A DNA stretch of 64,000 nt, from the NCBI RefSeq assembly GCF_034555375.1, contig NZ_CP140706.1, forward strand, positions 6,086,001-6,150,000, written 5' to 3'. The DNA comes from Pseudomonas sp. B33.4 (GTDB taxonomy: Bacteria > Pseudomonadota > Gammaproteobacteria > Pseudomonadales > Pseudomonadaceae). This document shows, piece by piece, positions 48,882 through 57,766 of this stretch. The stretch's first letter is position 1. Every line of letters begins with the position of its first letter. Below the pieces are notes generated by a model. The model was not told the DNA's origin, ran no database searches, and saw only the letters and a list, made by a program, of their open reading frames with translations. The translations under genes were made by a program, and so were the position numbers.

Positions 48882-49646
48882 TCAGCCCACAATCGCGCGA
48901 ACAATGAAGAACAACAACGAAGGCCCAAGCAAGCACCCCAGCCCGGTATGGAACGTCGCCGTCAACGCCCCATAGGGCACCAACCGCCGATCCGTCGCCG
49001 CCAGCCCAGCAGTCACGCCACTCACAGTCCCGGCCAACCCACCAAACACCATCGCCGAACGCGGGTTATCCAGGCCCATCCAGCGCGCCGCGACCGGCGT
49101 GCCGACCATCACCAGAATCGCCTTGATCAACCCGGTGGCAATCGACAGCGCCATTACATCCGAGGTCGCGCCAATCGCCGCACCCGTCACCGGCCCGACA
49201 ATGTAAGTCACCGCGCCTGCGCCGATAGTGGTCATGCTCACCGCATCGCGATAACCGAACGCCCAGGCCATGCACGCGCCGACAATGAACGGCAGGATCG
49301 TGCCCAGCAGCAAGGCAATGACACCGATCAACCCGGCCTTCTTCGCCTCGGTCGCCTGCACTTCAAACGCGGTGGCAACAATCGCAAAGTCACGCAACAT
49401 CGCCCCGCCCATCAGGCCGATGCCGGAGAACAACGTCAGATCCGCCAGGCCTTTCTGCCCGCCGGTCATGGTGCCGCCGACCCACGCCAAAACCAGACCA
49501 ATAACGATGGCAATCGCCGAACCGTGAATGCGTCCGAACGTCAGGCGTTTGGAGAGCACCACCGACACCCACATGATCACGCCGACGAAGGCGAATGCAG
49601 TGACCAGCCCGTTGTGTTCCAGACCTTTCTCGATGAGATCCCACAT
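48882..49646 (-). CDS. madM: Malonate transporter subunit MadM
   Basis: The 254-residue protein has about eight hydrophobic segments and MadM-type sequence (LFSGIGLMGGAMLRDFAIVATAFEV, GAGAVTYIVGPVTGAAIGA, GLAGTVSGVTAGLAATD). With MadL it forms a two-subunit, sodium-dependent malonate importer of the inner membrane (family knowledge). It is the last gene of the mdc-mad operon; the madL stop codon is 1 nt from its start. Confidence 0.92.
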   Translation of the reverse strand: MWDLIEKGLEHNGLVTAFAFVGVIMWVSVVLSKRLTFGRIHGSAIAIVIGLVLAWVGGTMTGGQKGLADLTLFSGIGLMGGAMLRDFAIVATAFEVQATEAKKAGLIGVIALLLGTILPFIVGACMAWAFGYRDAVSMTTIGAGAVTYIVGPVTGAAIGATSDVMALSIATGLIKAILVMVGTPVAARWMGLDNPRSAMVFGGLAGTVSGVTAGLAATDRRLVPYGALTATFHTGLGCLLGPSLLFFIVRAIVG

Positions 49647-49647
49647 A

Positions 49648-50064
49648 TCAGCGGCCTCCTACTGGCGTGCCGACCGGGGAAATTTCCGCCGGTTCGTCGG
49701 GCAATGGCTCGCCTTTATGGGTGCGGCTGATCAAGGCAATCGTGCAACCACAGACCACCACCGAACCAATCGCCGCCAGCACCGCCACCGGCCCGCCGTG
49801 CAGCGCCGTGACGACGTTCTGTTGCGCGGCCATCGCCACCACCACCGGAATGTACATCGCGCCCCAGAAGCCGACGCCCATCTCGCATTCCTTGGTCATG
49901 CCGCCGCGTTTCTGCATCCACAACCGTGCGCAAATCAGCAGGATCATGGCGATGCCGACCCCGCCGACATTGGATTTCACGCCCAACAACACGCCGAGCA
50001 TGTCACCCATGATCACCCCTGCCAGCGTACAGATCGCGAGCAGCGCCACACCGTAAATAATCAT
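49648..50064 (-). CDS. madL: Malonate transporter subunit MadL
   Basis: The 138-residue protein has about four hydrophobic segments: IIYGVALLAICTLAGVIMGDMLGVLLGV at the start, then GIAMILLICARLWMQKRG and AVLAAIGSVVVCGCTIAL. It matches MadL and works with MadM. ATG at 50064 is chosen because GAGGA precedes it; the frame extends five codons upstream. There is a 65-bp gap after mdcH, the only real gap in the operon. Confidence 0.9.
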   Translation of the reverse strand: MIIYGVALLAICTLAGVIMGDMLGVLLGVKSNVGGVGIAMILLICARLWMQKRGGMTKECEMGVGFWGAMYIPVVVAMAAQQNVVTALHGGPVAVLAAIGSVVVCGCTIALISRTHKGEPLPDEPAEISPVGTPVGGR

Positions 50065-50129
50065 TGTTGTAGTCCTCAAAGTGCATCGTCGAATGTTGTT
50101 TTTGTTGTTCGAAGCTTGAGTCGGCGGTT

Positions 50130-51050
50130 TTAGAGTTGGCGGCCACCCTCCTCACGCAACAGCGCCTGCAAGGTGTCGAGACGCGCACTGTCGAAGGCAG
50201 TCACGGTGCCTTGTTCGAACACCCGGCGCGCCAGCCCGGTCAGCACCGCACCGGGCGGCAGTTCGATCTGTAAACGTACGCCGCGCTCGTAAGCGCTTTG
50301 CACGGTGCCGCGCCAATCCACCACGCGGCACATGTTGAAGGCGAGGTCGTCGCGCAGCGCTTCTACTTTGGTCACAGGGCGTGCACGACTGCCGCTCAGG
50401 TAGGCGATTTTCGGGGTTTTCAGTTCAATCTTGGCGAAAGCTTCGGCGAGGGTTTGCGCCGGATTTTCCAGCAGCGGACAGTGCGACGGCACACTCACCG
50501 CCAGACGTTTTGCCAGACCGGCACCACGACTGCGCGCCAGTTCGGCCACCGTTTGCATGGCCTTGTCACTGCCGGCAATCACCACCTGATTGTCGGCGTT
50601 GATGTTGGCCAGATACACCGGCGAATCTTCGCTGTGCACCTGCGCCAGCAACGTTTCGACTGTGGATAATTGCAGGCCGATGATCGCGGTCATGCCGTAG
50701 CCCTGTGGATAAGCCTGTTGCATCAACTCACCGCGCAGGCTGACCAGATGCAACGCATTGCTGAAGCTCAAAGCGCCGGCAACCACTGCTGCCGGGTAAG
50801 CGCCGATGGACAGGCCGGCGACGTAGTCCGCCGTCAGTCCGTCCTGCAACAACTGCCGCGAAGCAGCGACTCCGGCAATCAGCAGGCATAGCTGAACCGC
50901 CCTTGTCGTGCGCAACGCATCGCTGGAATCCAGCAACAAAACATCTTCGCCAAGCACATCGCTGGCCTCAACCAAGGTCTCCCGAGGCAAACGCTGAAGC
51001 ATTCCCGCCTGCTGCGCGCCCTGACCGGGGAACACCAGCAGACTGCTCAC
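50130..51050 (-). CDS. mdcH: Malonate decarboxylase epsilon subunit (malonyl-CoA:ACP transacylase)
   Basis: The 306-residue protein is of the FabD fold: LVFPGQGAQQAGML at the start, catalytic Ser in VAGLSIGAYPAAVVAG (about residue 85), and the His in VSVPSHCPLLE (about residue 196). It loads malonyl groups onto MdcC to start the catalytic cycle. The start is GTG at 51050, which overlaps the mdcG stop codon in GTGA, so translation is coupled. Confidence 0.93.
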   Translation of the reverse strand: MSSLLVFPGQGAQQAGMLQRLPRETLVEASDVLGEDVLLLDSSDALRTTRAVQLCLLIAGVAASRQLLQDGLTADYVAGLSIGAYPAAVVAGALSFSNALHLVSLRGELMQQAYPQGYGMTAIIGLQLSTVETLLAQVHSEDSPVYLANINADNQVVIAGSDKAMQTVAELARSRGAGLAKRLAVSVPSHCPLLENPAQTLAEAFAKIELKTPKIAYLSGSRARPVTKVEALRDDLAFNMCRVVDWRGTVQSAYERGVRLQIELPPGAVLTGLARRVFEQGTVTAFDSARLDTLQALLREEGGRQL

Positions 51051-51667
51051 GCTGCCTGCTCCTGCGGGTTCCACGGATCAATCACCAGACAAGCCTGATG
51101 AGCATTTTTCAGCAGCACGCGCGCCGAACCGCTGGCCCATTCACGCAATGCCACAGCACCTAACGGCGTCTGCAGTTGCATGTCGATCCGGCACACGGCT
51201 TGATCAAAAAGCTCGACCAGTTTGCGTGCCTGGTTACGCGTGAACAGTTGCGGTGTACGCAGAATCAGATCGAGATCACTGGCCGCGTGCATCGCTTTAA
51301 AACCGCTGGCCAATTCAAACCCGACACTGCCGCTGACACCCCATACCCAACCGCAATCGTCGAGCATCGGCCGCAGTTGTTTGAGCGCCTGCATGACCGG
51401 CAGATCGCGCTCGCTGTCGACATGACACAGCGCTTCCGGACTGACCCGACAGGCAATCGAATCCAACGCCATAAACGCCGCCAACCGCTGCTCGCGCAAC
51501 ACCCCGCGCACGCCCACCGCGACAAAACCTTCAGCACTCAACGCACGCCGCACCACCACCGGTTGCCCAGCGGCCAGCGACTCGACTGCCCACAACGGCG
51601 CATCCGCCGGCAACTGCGCCGGGGTCATGCCCCAGAGCAGATCGTGGGCCAGAGGCGTGCTCACCAC
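51047..51667 (-). CDS. mdcG: Phosphoribosyl-dephospho-CoA transferase MdcG
   Basis: The 206-residue protein has a nucleotidyltransferase motif (VSGSVGFELASGFKAMHAASDLDLI, with GS and DLD as the metal residues) at about residues 110-134. It transfers the prosthetic group made by MdcB onto the acyl carrier MdcC. Overlaps mdcE by 7 bp and mdcH by 4 bp. Confidence 0.92.
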   Translation of the reverse strand: MVSTPLAHDLLWGMTPAQLPADAPLWAVESLAAGQPVVVRRALSAEGFVAVGVRGVLREQRLAAFMALDSIACRVSPEALCHVDSERDLPVMQALKQLRPMLDDCGWVWGVSGSVGFELASGFKAMHAASDLDLILRTPQLFTRNQARKLVELFDQAVCRIDMQLQTPLGAVALREWASGSARVLLKNAHQACLVIDPWNPQEQAA

Positions 51668-52446
51668 TGCGCCCTCAACAGTTCACGCACCTTGCTGGAG
51701 GCCGTACGATTCTTCGCGCCGAGACGATTGCTCAAGTCAGTGCTGGAGATATCGCTGATGGCCTGTTTCAGGCATTCGTTCACCCGTGCCAGATCCTCTG
51801 CGGTTGGCTGCTCAATCTGCTGCACCGACAGGGTTTCCCAGAGCAATCCGAGACTCGCATAACTGTCGATGTCATAGGCCATCGGCGGCACAGTGGCGGC
51901 CAGCGCTTCCAGCTCTTCAACACTGCGCAACGTCACCCGCGCCGCCGACGCCTTGCCCATTGCATGCACCATCACGCCGGGATCGCGCAACGCAATCAAA
52001 CGGTTGGCCTGATAACCATGCGCCAGAAACGCCCCGGACATCGCCTTACCGACCAGCAACGCAATCACCGGATGCCCGGCCAAACGCGCGCGGGCATAAC
52101 TGTCCGCCGCACCGGCCAACGCCTGATGAATGCCGAGGGCTTCTTCGCGCCGACCGTAAGCCTGGCTCGGCACATCGACGATGGCGATGATCGGGCGCTT
52201 CTGCGCTTTGTCACGGTCAGCGCTGATCGCGTCATCCACAGCCTTGGCCAGACCCCAACCTTCGAGCAAGCCGACTTCGCCATTACGAGCACGCGGAAAA
52301 CGATTGTCCGGATCAGCGACCACAGCGATAAAACGCCCCAGCTCACTGTCAGCAACCTTCAACGATGGCGGCAGCCCTTCGACAGCGCCCGCGCCCGCGC
52401 TCAAGGCGTTGAACCAGTTCAAACCACGCAGCGAATAACCGCTCAT
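51661..52446 (-). CDS. mdcE: Malonate decarboxylase gamma subunit
   Basis: The 261-residue crotonase-like protein resembles a carboxyltransferase half: AIVDVPSQAYGRREEALGIHQALA, HPVIALLVGKAMSGAFLAHG and DPGVMVHAMGKASAARVT. With MdcD it forms the decarboxylase that converts malonyl-S-ACP to acetyl-S-ACP and CO2. The mdcD stop and mdcE start overlap in ATGA. Confidence 0.93.
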   Translation of the reverse strand: MSGYSLRGLNWFNALSAGAGAVEGLPPSLKVADSELGRFIAVVADPDNRFPRARNGEVGLLEGWGLAKAVDDAISADRDKAQKRPIIAIVDVPSQAYGRREEALGIHQALAGAADSYARARLAGHPVIALLVGKAMSGAFLAHGYQANRLIALRDPGVMVHAMGKASAARVTLRSVEELEALAATVPPMAYDIDSYASLGLLWETLSVQQIEQPTAEDLARVNECLKQAISDISSTDLSNRLGAKNRTASSKVRELLRAQW

Positions 52447-53294
52447 GAGCGCTCTCCTTGATACAGATCGCGAACCACCGACGGTTCGATTTGCGGGTCA
52501 GTGTTCAGACTGCCGAGACGTTGCAGAAACCATTCGGCGCTCTGGCTGCGAGGTTGCTTCGGCAAACCTTGCTGGAGCAATTCACCGACCTGCTGACGAA
52601 TCTTCGCCACGTCATCCGCGACGTAACGATCCACCAGACCACTGGCAAAACGCTGCTCGCCACCGGTCAGGCTCCAGATGAAGGGCCGGTCGCGGGAATC
52701 GTATTCTTCGATTCCGGCTTCCTGCTCAATCACCTGCGGGCCGTTCAAACCGAGGCGTGCTTCCTGAGTCACCAGCAAATAACTGCACAGCGCCGCCGCA
52801 ATCGACATACCGCCGAAACACCCAACGCTACCCGCGACCACGCCGACCACCGGTTGGTACTGCTGCAAATCGACAATCGCCGCATGAATATCAGCAATCG
52901 CCGCCAGCCCGAGATTGGCTTCCTGCAAACGCACACCACCGGTTTCCAGCAGCAACACCGCGCGGGTCGGAATGCCTTTGCGGTTGTCTTCAGCCGCCAG
53001 TTCCAGCGCGCCGGCGATCTTCGCCCCGCCGACTTCGCCAAGGCTGCCACCCTGAAACGCGCCTTCAATCGCGGCGATGACCACCGGCAAACCGTCGAGG
53101 CTGCCCTTGGCGATCACCACGCCGTCATCGGCCTGCGGCACCACGCCCTGGCGTTCAAGCCACGGCGACATCACCCGTTGAAACGGGTCGAGCAATTCAC
53201 GAAAGCTGCCGGCATCGAGCAAGGCCTTCGCCCGTTGCCGCGCACCGAGTTCGACGAAGCTGTGTTTGTTGAGCAACGCGGCGCTGTCAGTCAT
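52443..53294 (-). CDS. mdcD: Malonate decarboxylase beta subunit
   Basis: The 283-residue protein is a carboxyltransferase-like subunit (FVELGARQRAKALLDAGSF, GGSLGEVGGAKIAGALELA, VVGVVAGSVGCFGGMSIAAAL). It pairs with MdcE in the decarboxylation step. ATG at 53294 is chosen; the longer frame runs into mdcC. It overlaps mdcC by 8 bp and mdcE by 4 bp. Confidence 0.93.
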   Translation of the reverse strand: MTDSAALLNKHSFVELGARQRAKALLDAGSFRELLDPFQRVMSPWLERQGVVPQADDGVVIAKGSLDGLPVVIAAIEGAFQGGSLGEVGGAKIAGALELAAEDNRKGIPTRAVLLLETGGVRLQEANLGLAAIADIHAAIVDLQQYQPVVGVVAGSVGCFGGMSIAAALCSYLLVTQEARLGLNGPQVIEQEAGIEEYDSRDRPFIWSLTGGEQRFASGLVDRYVADDVAKIRQQVGELLQQGLPKQPRSQSAEWFLQRLGSLNTDPQIEPSVVRDLYQGERS

Positions 53295-53586
53295 GGCCGA
53301 TCTCCTCGAAACCTTGTTCCAGACGCAAGCGCACCACCCCCGGCGTCGCGCCGAAATCGTGGATATCGATGGCCATCGCCGGCGGCGTGGTGCCGTCGAA
53401 CATCCGCGCAAACAGGTGCTGCCAGCGCAGCTGCGCGCCGTTGACCGAGGTCTGCACGTTGATGGTCAGCTTGCCGGCCAGACCCGGTTCGATCAGCACT
53501 TCCAGATCACCCGAACCGACACAACCGACCAGCGCACGACCGCGTGGCGGCTGCCCGGCGGGGAATTCAAACGATAGGGTTTCCAT
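53287..53586 (-). CDS. mdcC: Malonate decarboxylase acyl carrier protein (delta subunit)
   Basis: The 99-residue protein carries the prosthetic group 2'-(5''-triphosphoribosyl)-3'-dephospho-CoA. The Ser in GCVGSGDLEVL falls at residue 25, the attachment position known in Klebsiella MdcC, which supports the ATG at 53586. The mdcB stop and mdcC start overlap in TGATG. It is the shuttling arm on which acetyl is exchanged for malonyl. Confidence 0.94.
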   Translation of the reverse strand: METLSFEFPAGQPPRGRALVGCVGSGDLEVLIEPGLAGKLTINVQTSVNGAQLRWQHLFARMFDGTTPPAMAIDIHDFGATPGVVRLRLEQGFEEIGHD

Positions 53587-54458
53587 CAAAACGCTCCCTG
53601 AAGGATGCCGTCGCGCTCGATGCGATCGAGCAGCAGCGTGGCGGCGAGCAAGTCGGCGGCGCCACCGGGCGAGGCATTCAATGCGATGAGTTGTTGATCG
53701 AGTTCGTGCAAGCGGCGTCGACCGCTGAGGCTGGCGCTGCCACCGGCGTCGAGCACCGCTTGCGCGCCGTGTTGCATGGCCTGCAAACCCTCTTCGCCGG
53801 CGCGGTAGAGCACGCAGGTGTCGGCCAGATTCGTCATGATTGCGAGCAAGGCGTCGAGCCGGGCGTTCTGTTCGCCGCTTGCTTGGGCACGGCTGAGCTT
53901 GAGTTGCGGCAGACCGCGTTGCAGCACCGAAGGGAAGCCGAGTTGCGCTTCTTCGCGAGCACCGCGTGCGCCGAAACGCAGGGCGACTTGGGCGCCGTGG
54001 CTCAAGGGTTTCGGCGCGTGGCGATCGTCCAGCAAGGCCAGACGTGCAGCACGCAGGGTCACGGCGTTAGCGCTGGAGGATTGCGGTTCGAGCGCAGCGG
54101 CCGTCACCAACAACCCCAGCGCCCAAATTGCACCACGATGCGTGTTCACGCCGTTGGTGGTCGTGAGCATGGCTTGCTCGCCTTCACGGCCGATGCGGCC
54201 AATCGCTTCGCGCAACGTTGAAACGACTTCGCCGATTGCAACCGCCGCTTCAGCCATTTCCTTGAACGCCGGCCACAACGACAGCGCCGAAGCGTGCATC
54301 AGACCCAGGTGCAAATCGGTGTGCGCGCCGTTGCCGCGACGGTCGACCAGTGCCGGTTTCGGCGACAGATCGGCTTCGTCGATCAGCGCGTCCACCGCCA
54401 GATCGGCCAATCGATCAGCCAGAGAAAGCGGTTTCGCTTGCAGGTTAAATGCGTGCAT
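53586..54458 (-). CDS. mdcB: Triphosphoribosyl-dephospho-CoA synthase MdcB
   Basis: The 290-residue CitG-like enzyme has [26 protein letters not shown] (KPGLVD-type motif) and [20 protein letters not shown] (NTHKG-type motif), both conserved in the CitG/MdcB family. It makes the prosthetic group precursor from ATP and dephospho-CoA. It overlaps the mdcA stop in TAATG. Confidence 0.93.
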   Translation of the reverse strand: MHAFNLQAKPLSLADRLADLAVDALIDEADLSPKPALVDRRGNGAHTDLHLGLMHASALSLWPAFKEMAEAAVAIGEVVSTLREAIGRIGREGEQAMLTTTNGVNTHRGAIWALGLLVTAAALEPQSSSANAVTLRAARLALLDDRHAPKPLSHGAQVALRFGARGAREEAQLGFPSVLQRGLPQLKLSRAQASGEQNARLDALLAIMTNLADTCVLYRAGEEGLQAMQHGAQAVLDAGGSASLSGRRRLHELDQQLIALNASPGGAADLLAATLLLDRIERDGILQGAF

Positions 54459-56128
54459 TACCAGCTCCTGAATTTGGCGGGCGGGTTGTACAGGCCGCCG
54501 GACCACTCGACCAGATCGGCCACGCTCTTCGCCGCGAGCAGTTCGCGGGTGGCGTCGGTGCGGCGGATGCCGAGGTCTTCGGGCAAGGCGATCAGGCCTT
54601 CGCGGCGCATGCGTTCGGTGTCTTTCGGGTTGTGGCGCAGGCCGATGGCGGTGACGCCGGCGACCGCAGCGATCATCGCCTGGCGCTCTTCCAGCGAACG
54701 CGCCTTGTACAGATAGGCGATGCCTTCTTCGGTGAGCAGGTGGGTGACGTCGTCGCCGTAGATCATGATCGGCGCCAGCGGCATGCCGCTTTTCTTCGCC
54801 ACTTCCACGGCGTCGAGGGTTTCGACGAAGGTCGGTTTGCCGCCCTCCTGGAAGGTCTCGACCATTTGCACCACAAGCTTTTTGCCGCGTTCGAGCATCG
54901 GTTGCTGCGAATCGTCATGACGCATATCCAGCCACGCCGGGGTGCCGTGACGCCGACCGCGCGGGTCGTGGCCCATGTTCGGTGCACCGCCGAAACCGGC
55001 AAGGCGGCCACGGGTCACGGTTGAGGAATGGCCATCGCCATCGACCTGCAACGTCGCGCCGATAAACAGGTCCACCGCGTATTGCCCGGCGAGTTGGCAG
55101 AACATCCGGTTGGAACGCAGCGAGCCGTCGCGTCCGGTGAAGAACACGTCCGGGCGCGCGGCGATGTAGTTTTCCATGCCCAGTTCGGTGCCGAAGCAAT
55201 GCACGCTTTCGACCCAACCGCTCTCGATCGCCGGGATCAGTGTTGGGTGCGGATTGAGCGTCCAGTTGCGGCAGATCTTGCCTTTGAGGCCGAGGGATTC
55301 GCCGTAGGTCGGCAGGATCAATTCGATGGCGGCGGTGTTGAAACCGATGCCGTGGTTGAGCGACTGCACGTTGTGTTTTTCGTAGATGCCGCGAATCGCC
55401 ATCATCGCCATCAGCACGTGCACAGGCTTGATGTGGCGTGGGTCGCGGGTGAACAACGGTTCGATATAGAACGGCTTGTCGGCCACCACGACGAAATCGA
55501 CCCATGAGGCGGGGATGTCCACGCGAGGCAGTTCGCTGACGTCGTCGACCAACTGGTTGACCTGAACGATGACGATGCCGTCGCTGAACGCCGCCGGTTC
55601 GATCAGTGCCGGGGTGTCTTCGGTGCTCGGGCCGGTGTAGATGTTGCCGGCGCGGTCGGCCATGAACCCGGCCGAGAGCACGACGTTGGGGATCAGGTCC
55701 ACCACCAGCCGGGCGTAGAGTTCGATGTAAGTGTGGATCGCGCCGACTTCCAGCAAGCCGTCTTCGAGCAACTGGCTGATGCGCAGGCTCTGGGTGCCGG
55801 CGAAGGAGAAATCGAGCTTGCGGGCGATGCCGCGTTCGAACAGGTCGAGGTGCTCGGAGCGGCCGACGCTGGGCATGATCATGTGCAGGTCGTGGAGCTT
55901 TTCCGGGTCGGCTTTGGCCAGCGAGCGCGAAAGGAAATCCGCCTGCTTCTGGTTGTTGCCCTCCAGCACCACACGGTCGCCGGGATGAATCAGCGCTTCG
56001 AGCGCGGCGACGATCTTGTCGGTGGGCAACACCACACCGTCGGCCAGCCCGCGCACTTTGTCGAGGCGGCGCTGCTTCTCATCGCGCCGCCGCGTCCAGC
56101 GCGAGTCGGGGGAAATTGTTGTTGTCAT
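54458..56128 (-). CDS. mdcA: Malonate decarboxylase alpha subunit (acetyl-S-ACP:malonate transferase)
   Basis: The 556-residue protein is the first gene of the operon. It shows the CoA-transferase-like fold ([58 protein letters not shown]). It exchanges the acetyl group on MdcC for malonate. ATG at 56128 is preferred to GTG at 56134 because GGAG has the right spacing only for the ATG. A candidate MdcR site lies 78 bp upstream. Confidence 0.94.
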   Translation of the reverse strand: MTTTISPDSRWTRRRDEKQRRLDKVRGLADGVVLPTDKIVAALEALIHPGDRVVLEGNNQKQADFLSRSLAKADPEKLHDLHMIMPSVGRSEHLDLFERGIARKLDFSFAGTQSLRISQLLEDGLLEVGAIHTYIELYARLVVDLIPNVVLSAGFMADRAGNIYTGPSTEDTPALIEPAAFSDGIVIVQVNQLVDDVSELPRVDIPASWVDFVVVADKPFYIEPLFTRDPRHIKPVHVLMAMMAIRGIYEKHNVQSLNHGIGFNTAAIELILPTYGESLGLKGKICRNWTLNPHPTLIPAIESGWVESVHCFGTELGMENYIAARPDVFFTGRDGSLRSNRMFCQLAGQYAVDLFIGATLQVDGDGHSSTVTRGRLAGFGGAPNMGHDPRGRRHGTPAWLDMRHDDSQQPMLERGKKLVVQMVETFQEGGKPTFVETLDAVEVAKKSGMPLAPIMIYGDDVTHLLTEEGIAYLYKARSLEERQAMIAAVAGVTAIGLRHNPKDTERMRREGLIALPEDLGIRRTDATRELLAAKSVADLVEWSGGLYNPPAKFRSW

Positions 56129-56205
56129 GCTCACTCCACGGGGTTCGCTGTCGTGGAGCTAAGGTAGGCGTGTGGGGTGGGGGCATCAATCAAGCGCGGT
56201 GGTGA

Positions 56206-56228
56206 ATCATTACGCTCAGGGTAACGAT
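56206..56228. promoter_or_regulatory. Candidate MdcR (LysR-type) box upstream of mdcA
   Basis: ATCATTAC, 7-bp spacer, GTAACGAT: 7 of 8 positions are symmetric and the inner TAC-N7-GTA fits the LysR T-N11-A rule. It lies 78-100 bp before the mdcA start. The link to MdcR is inference. Confidence 0.5.
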
Positions 56229-56236
56229 CAAGAGCG

Positions 56237-56412
56237 CCCTCACCCTAGCCCTCTCCCGGAGGGAGAGGGGACCGACCGAGGTGTCTGGCGCCATACATCG
56301 ACCTGCCCCACCGAGTCGATTATGGATTCACAGCAGTATTTTCAGGTCGGCGTCACTTGTGAGCATCCCACGGTCGGCCCCCTCTCCCTCCGGGAGAGGG
56401 CTGGGGTGAGGG
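56237..56412. repeat. Long palindromic repeat, CCCTCTCCC/GGGAGAGGG ends
   Basis: 176-bp element with inverted ends and the same interior landmarks as 6247-6423 (ACATCGACCTG, GTCGATTATGGATTCACAGC, GGTCGGCGTC). It lies between mdcA and the second DUF6124 gene. Confidence 0.87.
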
Positions 56413-56424
56413 TCGGCGTTTAAA

Positions 56425-56790
56425 TCACTCCGTCGGCACCAACTTATCCAAAACACGGTTGACCGCCATCTCCGCCACCATCACCACCTGCGCAATACCT
56501 TGCACAGTCTTGCGGTGCGTACCTTCCACCGTTGCCGCATGATTGTTGAGCATCACCGTAGCCGAGCCTAGGGTTTCGCTGGCGTCAGCCAGCAGGGATT
56601 CGGTGTCGGCATTGGGATTAGCCATGTACAGCGTGTTGGGGGTGTAGGGCGTGGCCATCAGATCGGCGTTGGTAGGGCCGAGGTAATGGTCGAGCGCGCG
56701 TTCGGCGGCTTCGTGGAATTTCTTCGAATCGGGGGATTCGTAGGGGGATGCTGGATCTGCGAGCGGGGGGTTAGGCGTAGGTTTAATCAT
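56425..56790 (-). CDS. DUF6124-type small protein, copy 2
   Basis: The 121-residue product aligns end to end with that of 10861-11223: TPNPPLADPASPYESPDSKK, AAERALDHYLGP, then DTESLLADASETLGSA, MLNNHAATVEGTHRKTVQG and IAQVVMVAEMAVNRVLDKL. The spacer after DHYL is the most variable part. ATG at 56790 is chosen by that alignment; a longer in-frame start at 56820 lies within the leader hairpin. No signal peptide is seen. Function is unknown. Confidence 0.82.
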   Translation of the reverse strand: MIKPTPNPPLADPASPYESPDSKKFHEAAERALDHYLGPTNADLMATPYTPNTLYMANPNADTESLLADASETLGSATVMLNNHAATVEGTHRKTVQGIAQVVMVAEMAVNRVLDKLVPTE

Positions 56791-57124
56791 CTTCAGGTTC
56801 CGAAATAAAGCTGGAACCACTTCTCTGCTAAAAGAAGGGGTGGCAGCTGAACGCAGGTTAGCAGACCGGGGAACCTAAGGAAGCCGGCGCGCCGAAGCGC
56901 CCTGCGCACAGCCGCCATCGAATGCAGGCGCTGAGCCTGACGATGATGCATGTGCACCCTTAGATTAACCACGGGCTGCTAAACCCGATCACTGGGAATC
57001 AGTGACGGAATCAAGTTACGCAGCATGACCAAGGCGCACAAGCCGGCGGATTCTGGTGCATGCGTAGGCAGCGGCGCAAGGATTTGTAGGCTAGGGAGCC
57101 GTAACACCGGGTGTCTTTAAACAG
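56791..57124 (-). ncRNA. Structured leader of DUF6124 gene, copy 2 (candidate cis-acting RNA)
   Basis: Homologous to 10519-10860 on the other strand. On the minus strand its helices are TCACTG-type (56989-57005), CGGG/CCCG with loop TTTAGCAG (56972-56987), CAGGC/GCCTG (56925-56939), UUCG-capped GCGC/GCGC (56889-56900) and AGGTTCC/GGAACCT (56870-56876/56795-56801). The last ends 5 nt before the ATG and overlaps the likely ribosome site. CTGCTAA (56858-56864) can pair with TTAGCAG at 56825-56831 or 56976-56982. Where copy 1 has TTAGTAG twice and CTACTAA once, copy 2 has TTAGCAG twice and CTGCTAA once, so all three segments changed together. Confidence 0.7.
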
Positions 57125-57200
57125 ATGTGCCTGGATGCGTTTATTGCGCTGCGGGGATTGAGGATTTGTCTGTCGGATTTTGGTGGATGCCGCAGGCGCT

Positions 57201-57265
57201 ATCGCGAGCAGGCTCACTCCTACAGGGGAATGCATTCCAAATGTAGGAGTGAGCCTGCTCGCGAT
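57201..57265. repeat. REP pair, GTGAGCCTGCTCGCGAT family
   Basis: Compact inverted pair just beyond the chpC stop codon. Confidence 0.9.
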
Positions 57266-57295
57266 GAGGCCAGTCAGGCCAATGAAAGTTCTGAA

Positions 57296-57766
57296 TCAGT
57301 GGATCAGCCCAGCATCCACCAACAACCTCTCCAGCCCCAACAAATCCGGCACTTTCGCCACCTGTTCCCCGACCTGCACCGCCGCCTGCTCCAGCGCACA
57401 CAACGGCACATCGACATAACTCAACTGGCTGTCGAGCTTGTACGAACGCGGAATCCCCTGCACCAGCAGCGCAATGAACTTCAACTCCGGCAACCCACCG
57501 AGCGCATTCAAAATCACGATCCGCGCGCGCTCGCCAATGACGATTTTCTGCCCGCACGCCGATTCAAAACTGAGCAACGGTATCTGCCGCTCACGCCACA
57601 TGACCCTGCCGAGATACCACGGCGGCGAGTCCAGATCGAAGGCGCTGGCCTGGTAATCGATCAACTCAGCAACAGCAACGTTAGGCAGGATCAGATTGCG
57701 ATCCGCCAATGGCAGCAGCAACCCGGTCAGCTGACTGCTGCGCTGATTGTGCCGGCGTTCATGCAT
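57296..57766 (-). CDS. chpC: CheW-like protein ChpC
   Basis: The 156-residue protein is a CheW-type beta-barrel: LTGLLLPLADRNLILPNVAVAELIDY, WYLGRVMWRERQIPLLSFE, and ALLVQGIPRSYKLD, with the typical W..G...WR...IP pattern. It would couple a receptor to the ChpA kinase in the type IV pilus chemosensory system. Its start overlaps the end of chpA by 8 bp. The methylesterase gene chpB, which lies between chpA and chpC in P. aeruginosa, is absent here. Confidence 0.85.
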   Translation of the reverse strand: MHERRHNQRSSQLTGLLLPLADRNLILPNVAVAELIDYQASAFDLDSPPWYLGRVMWRERQIPLLSFESACGQKIVIGERARIVILNALGGLPELKFIALLVQGIPRSYKLDSQLSYVDVPLCALEQAAVQVGEQVAKVPDLLGLERLLVDAGLIH

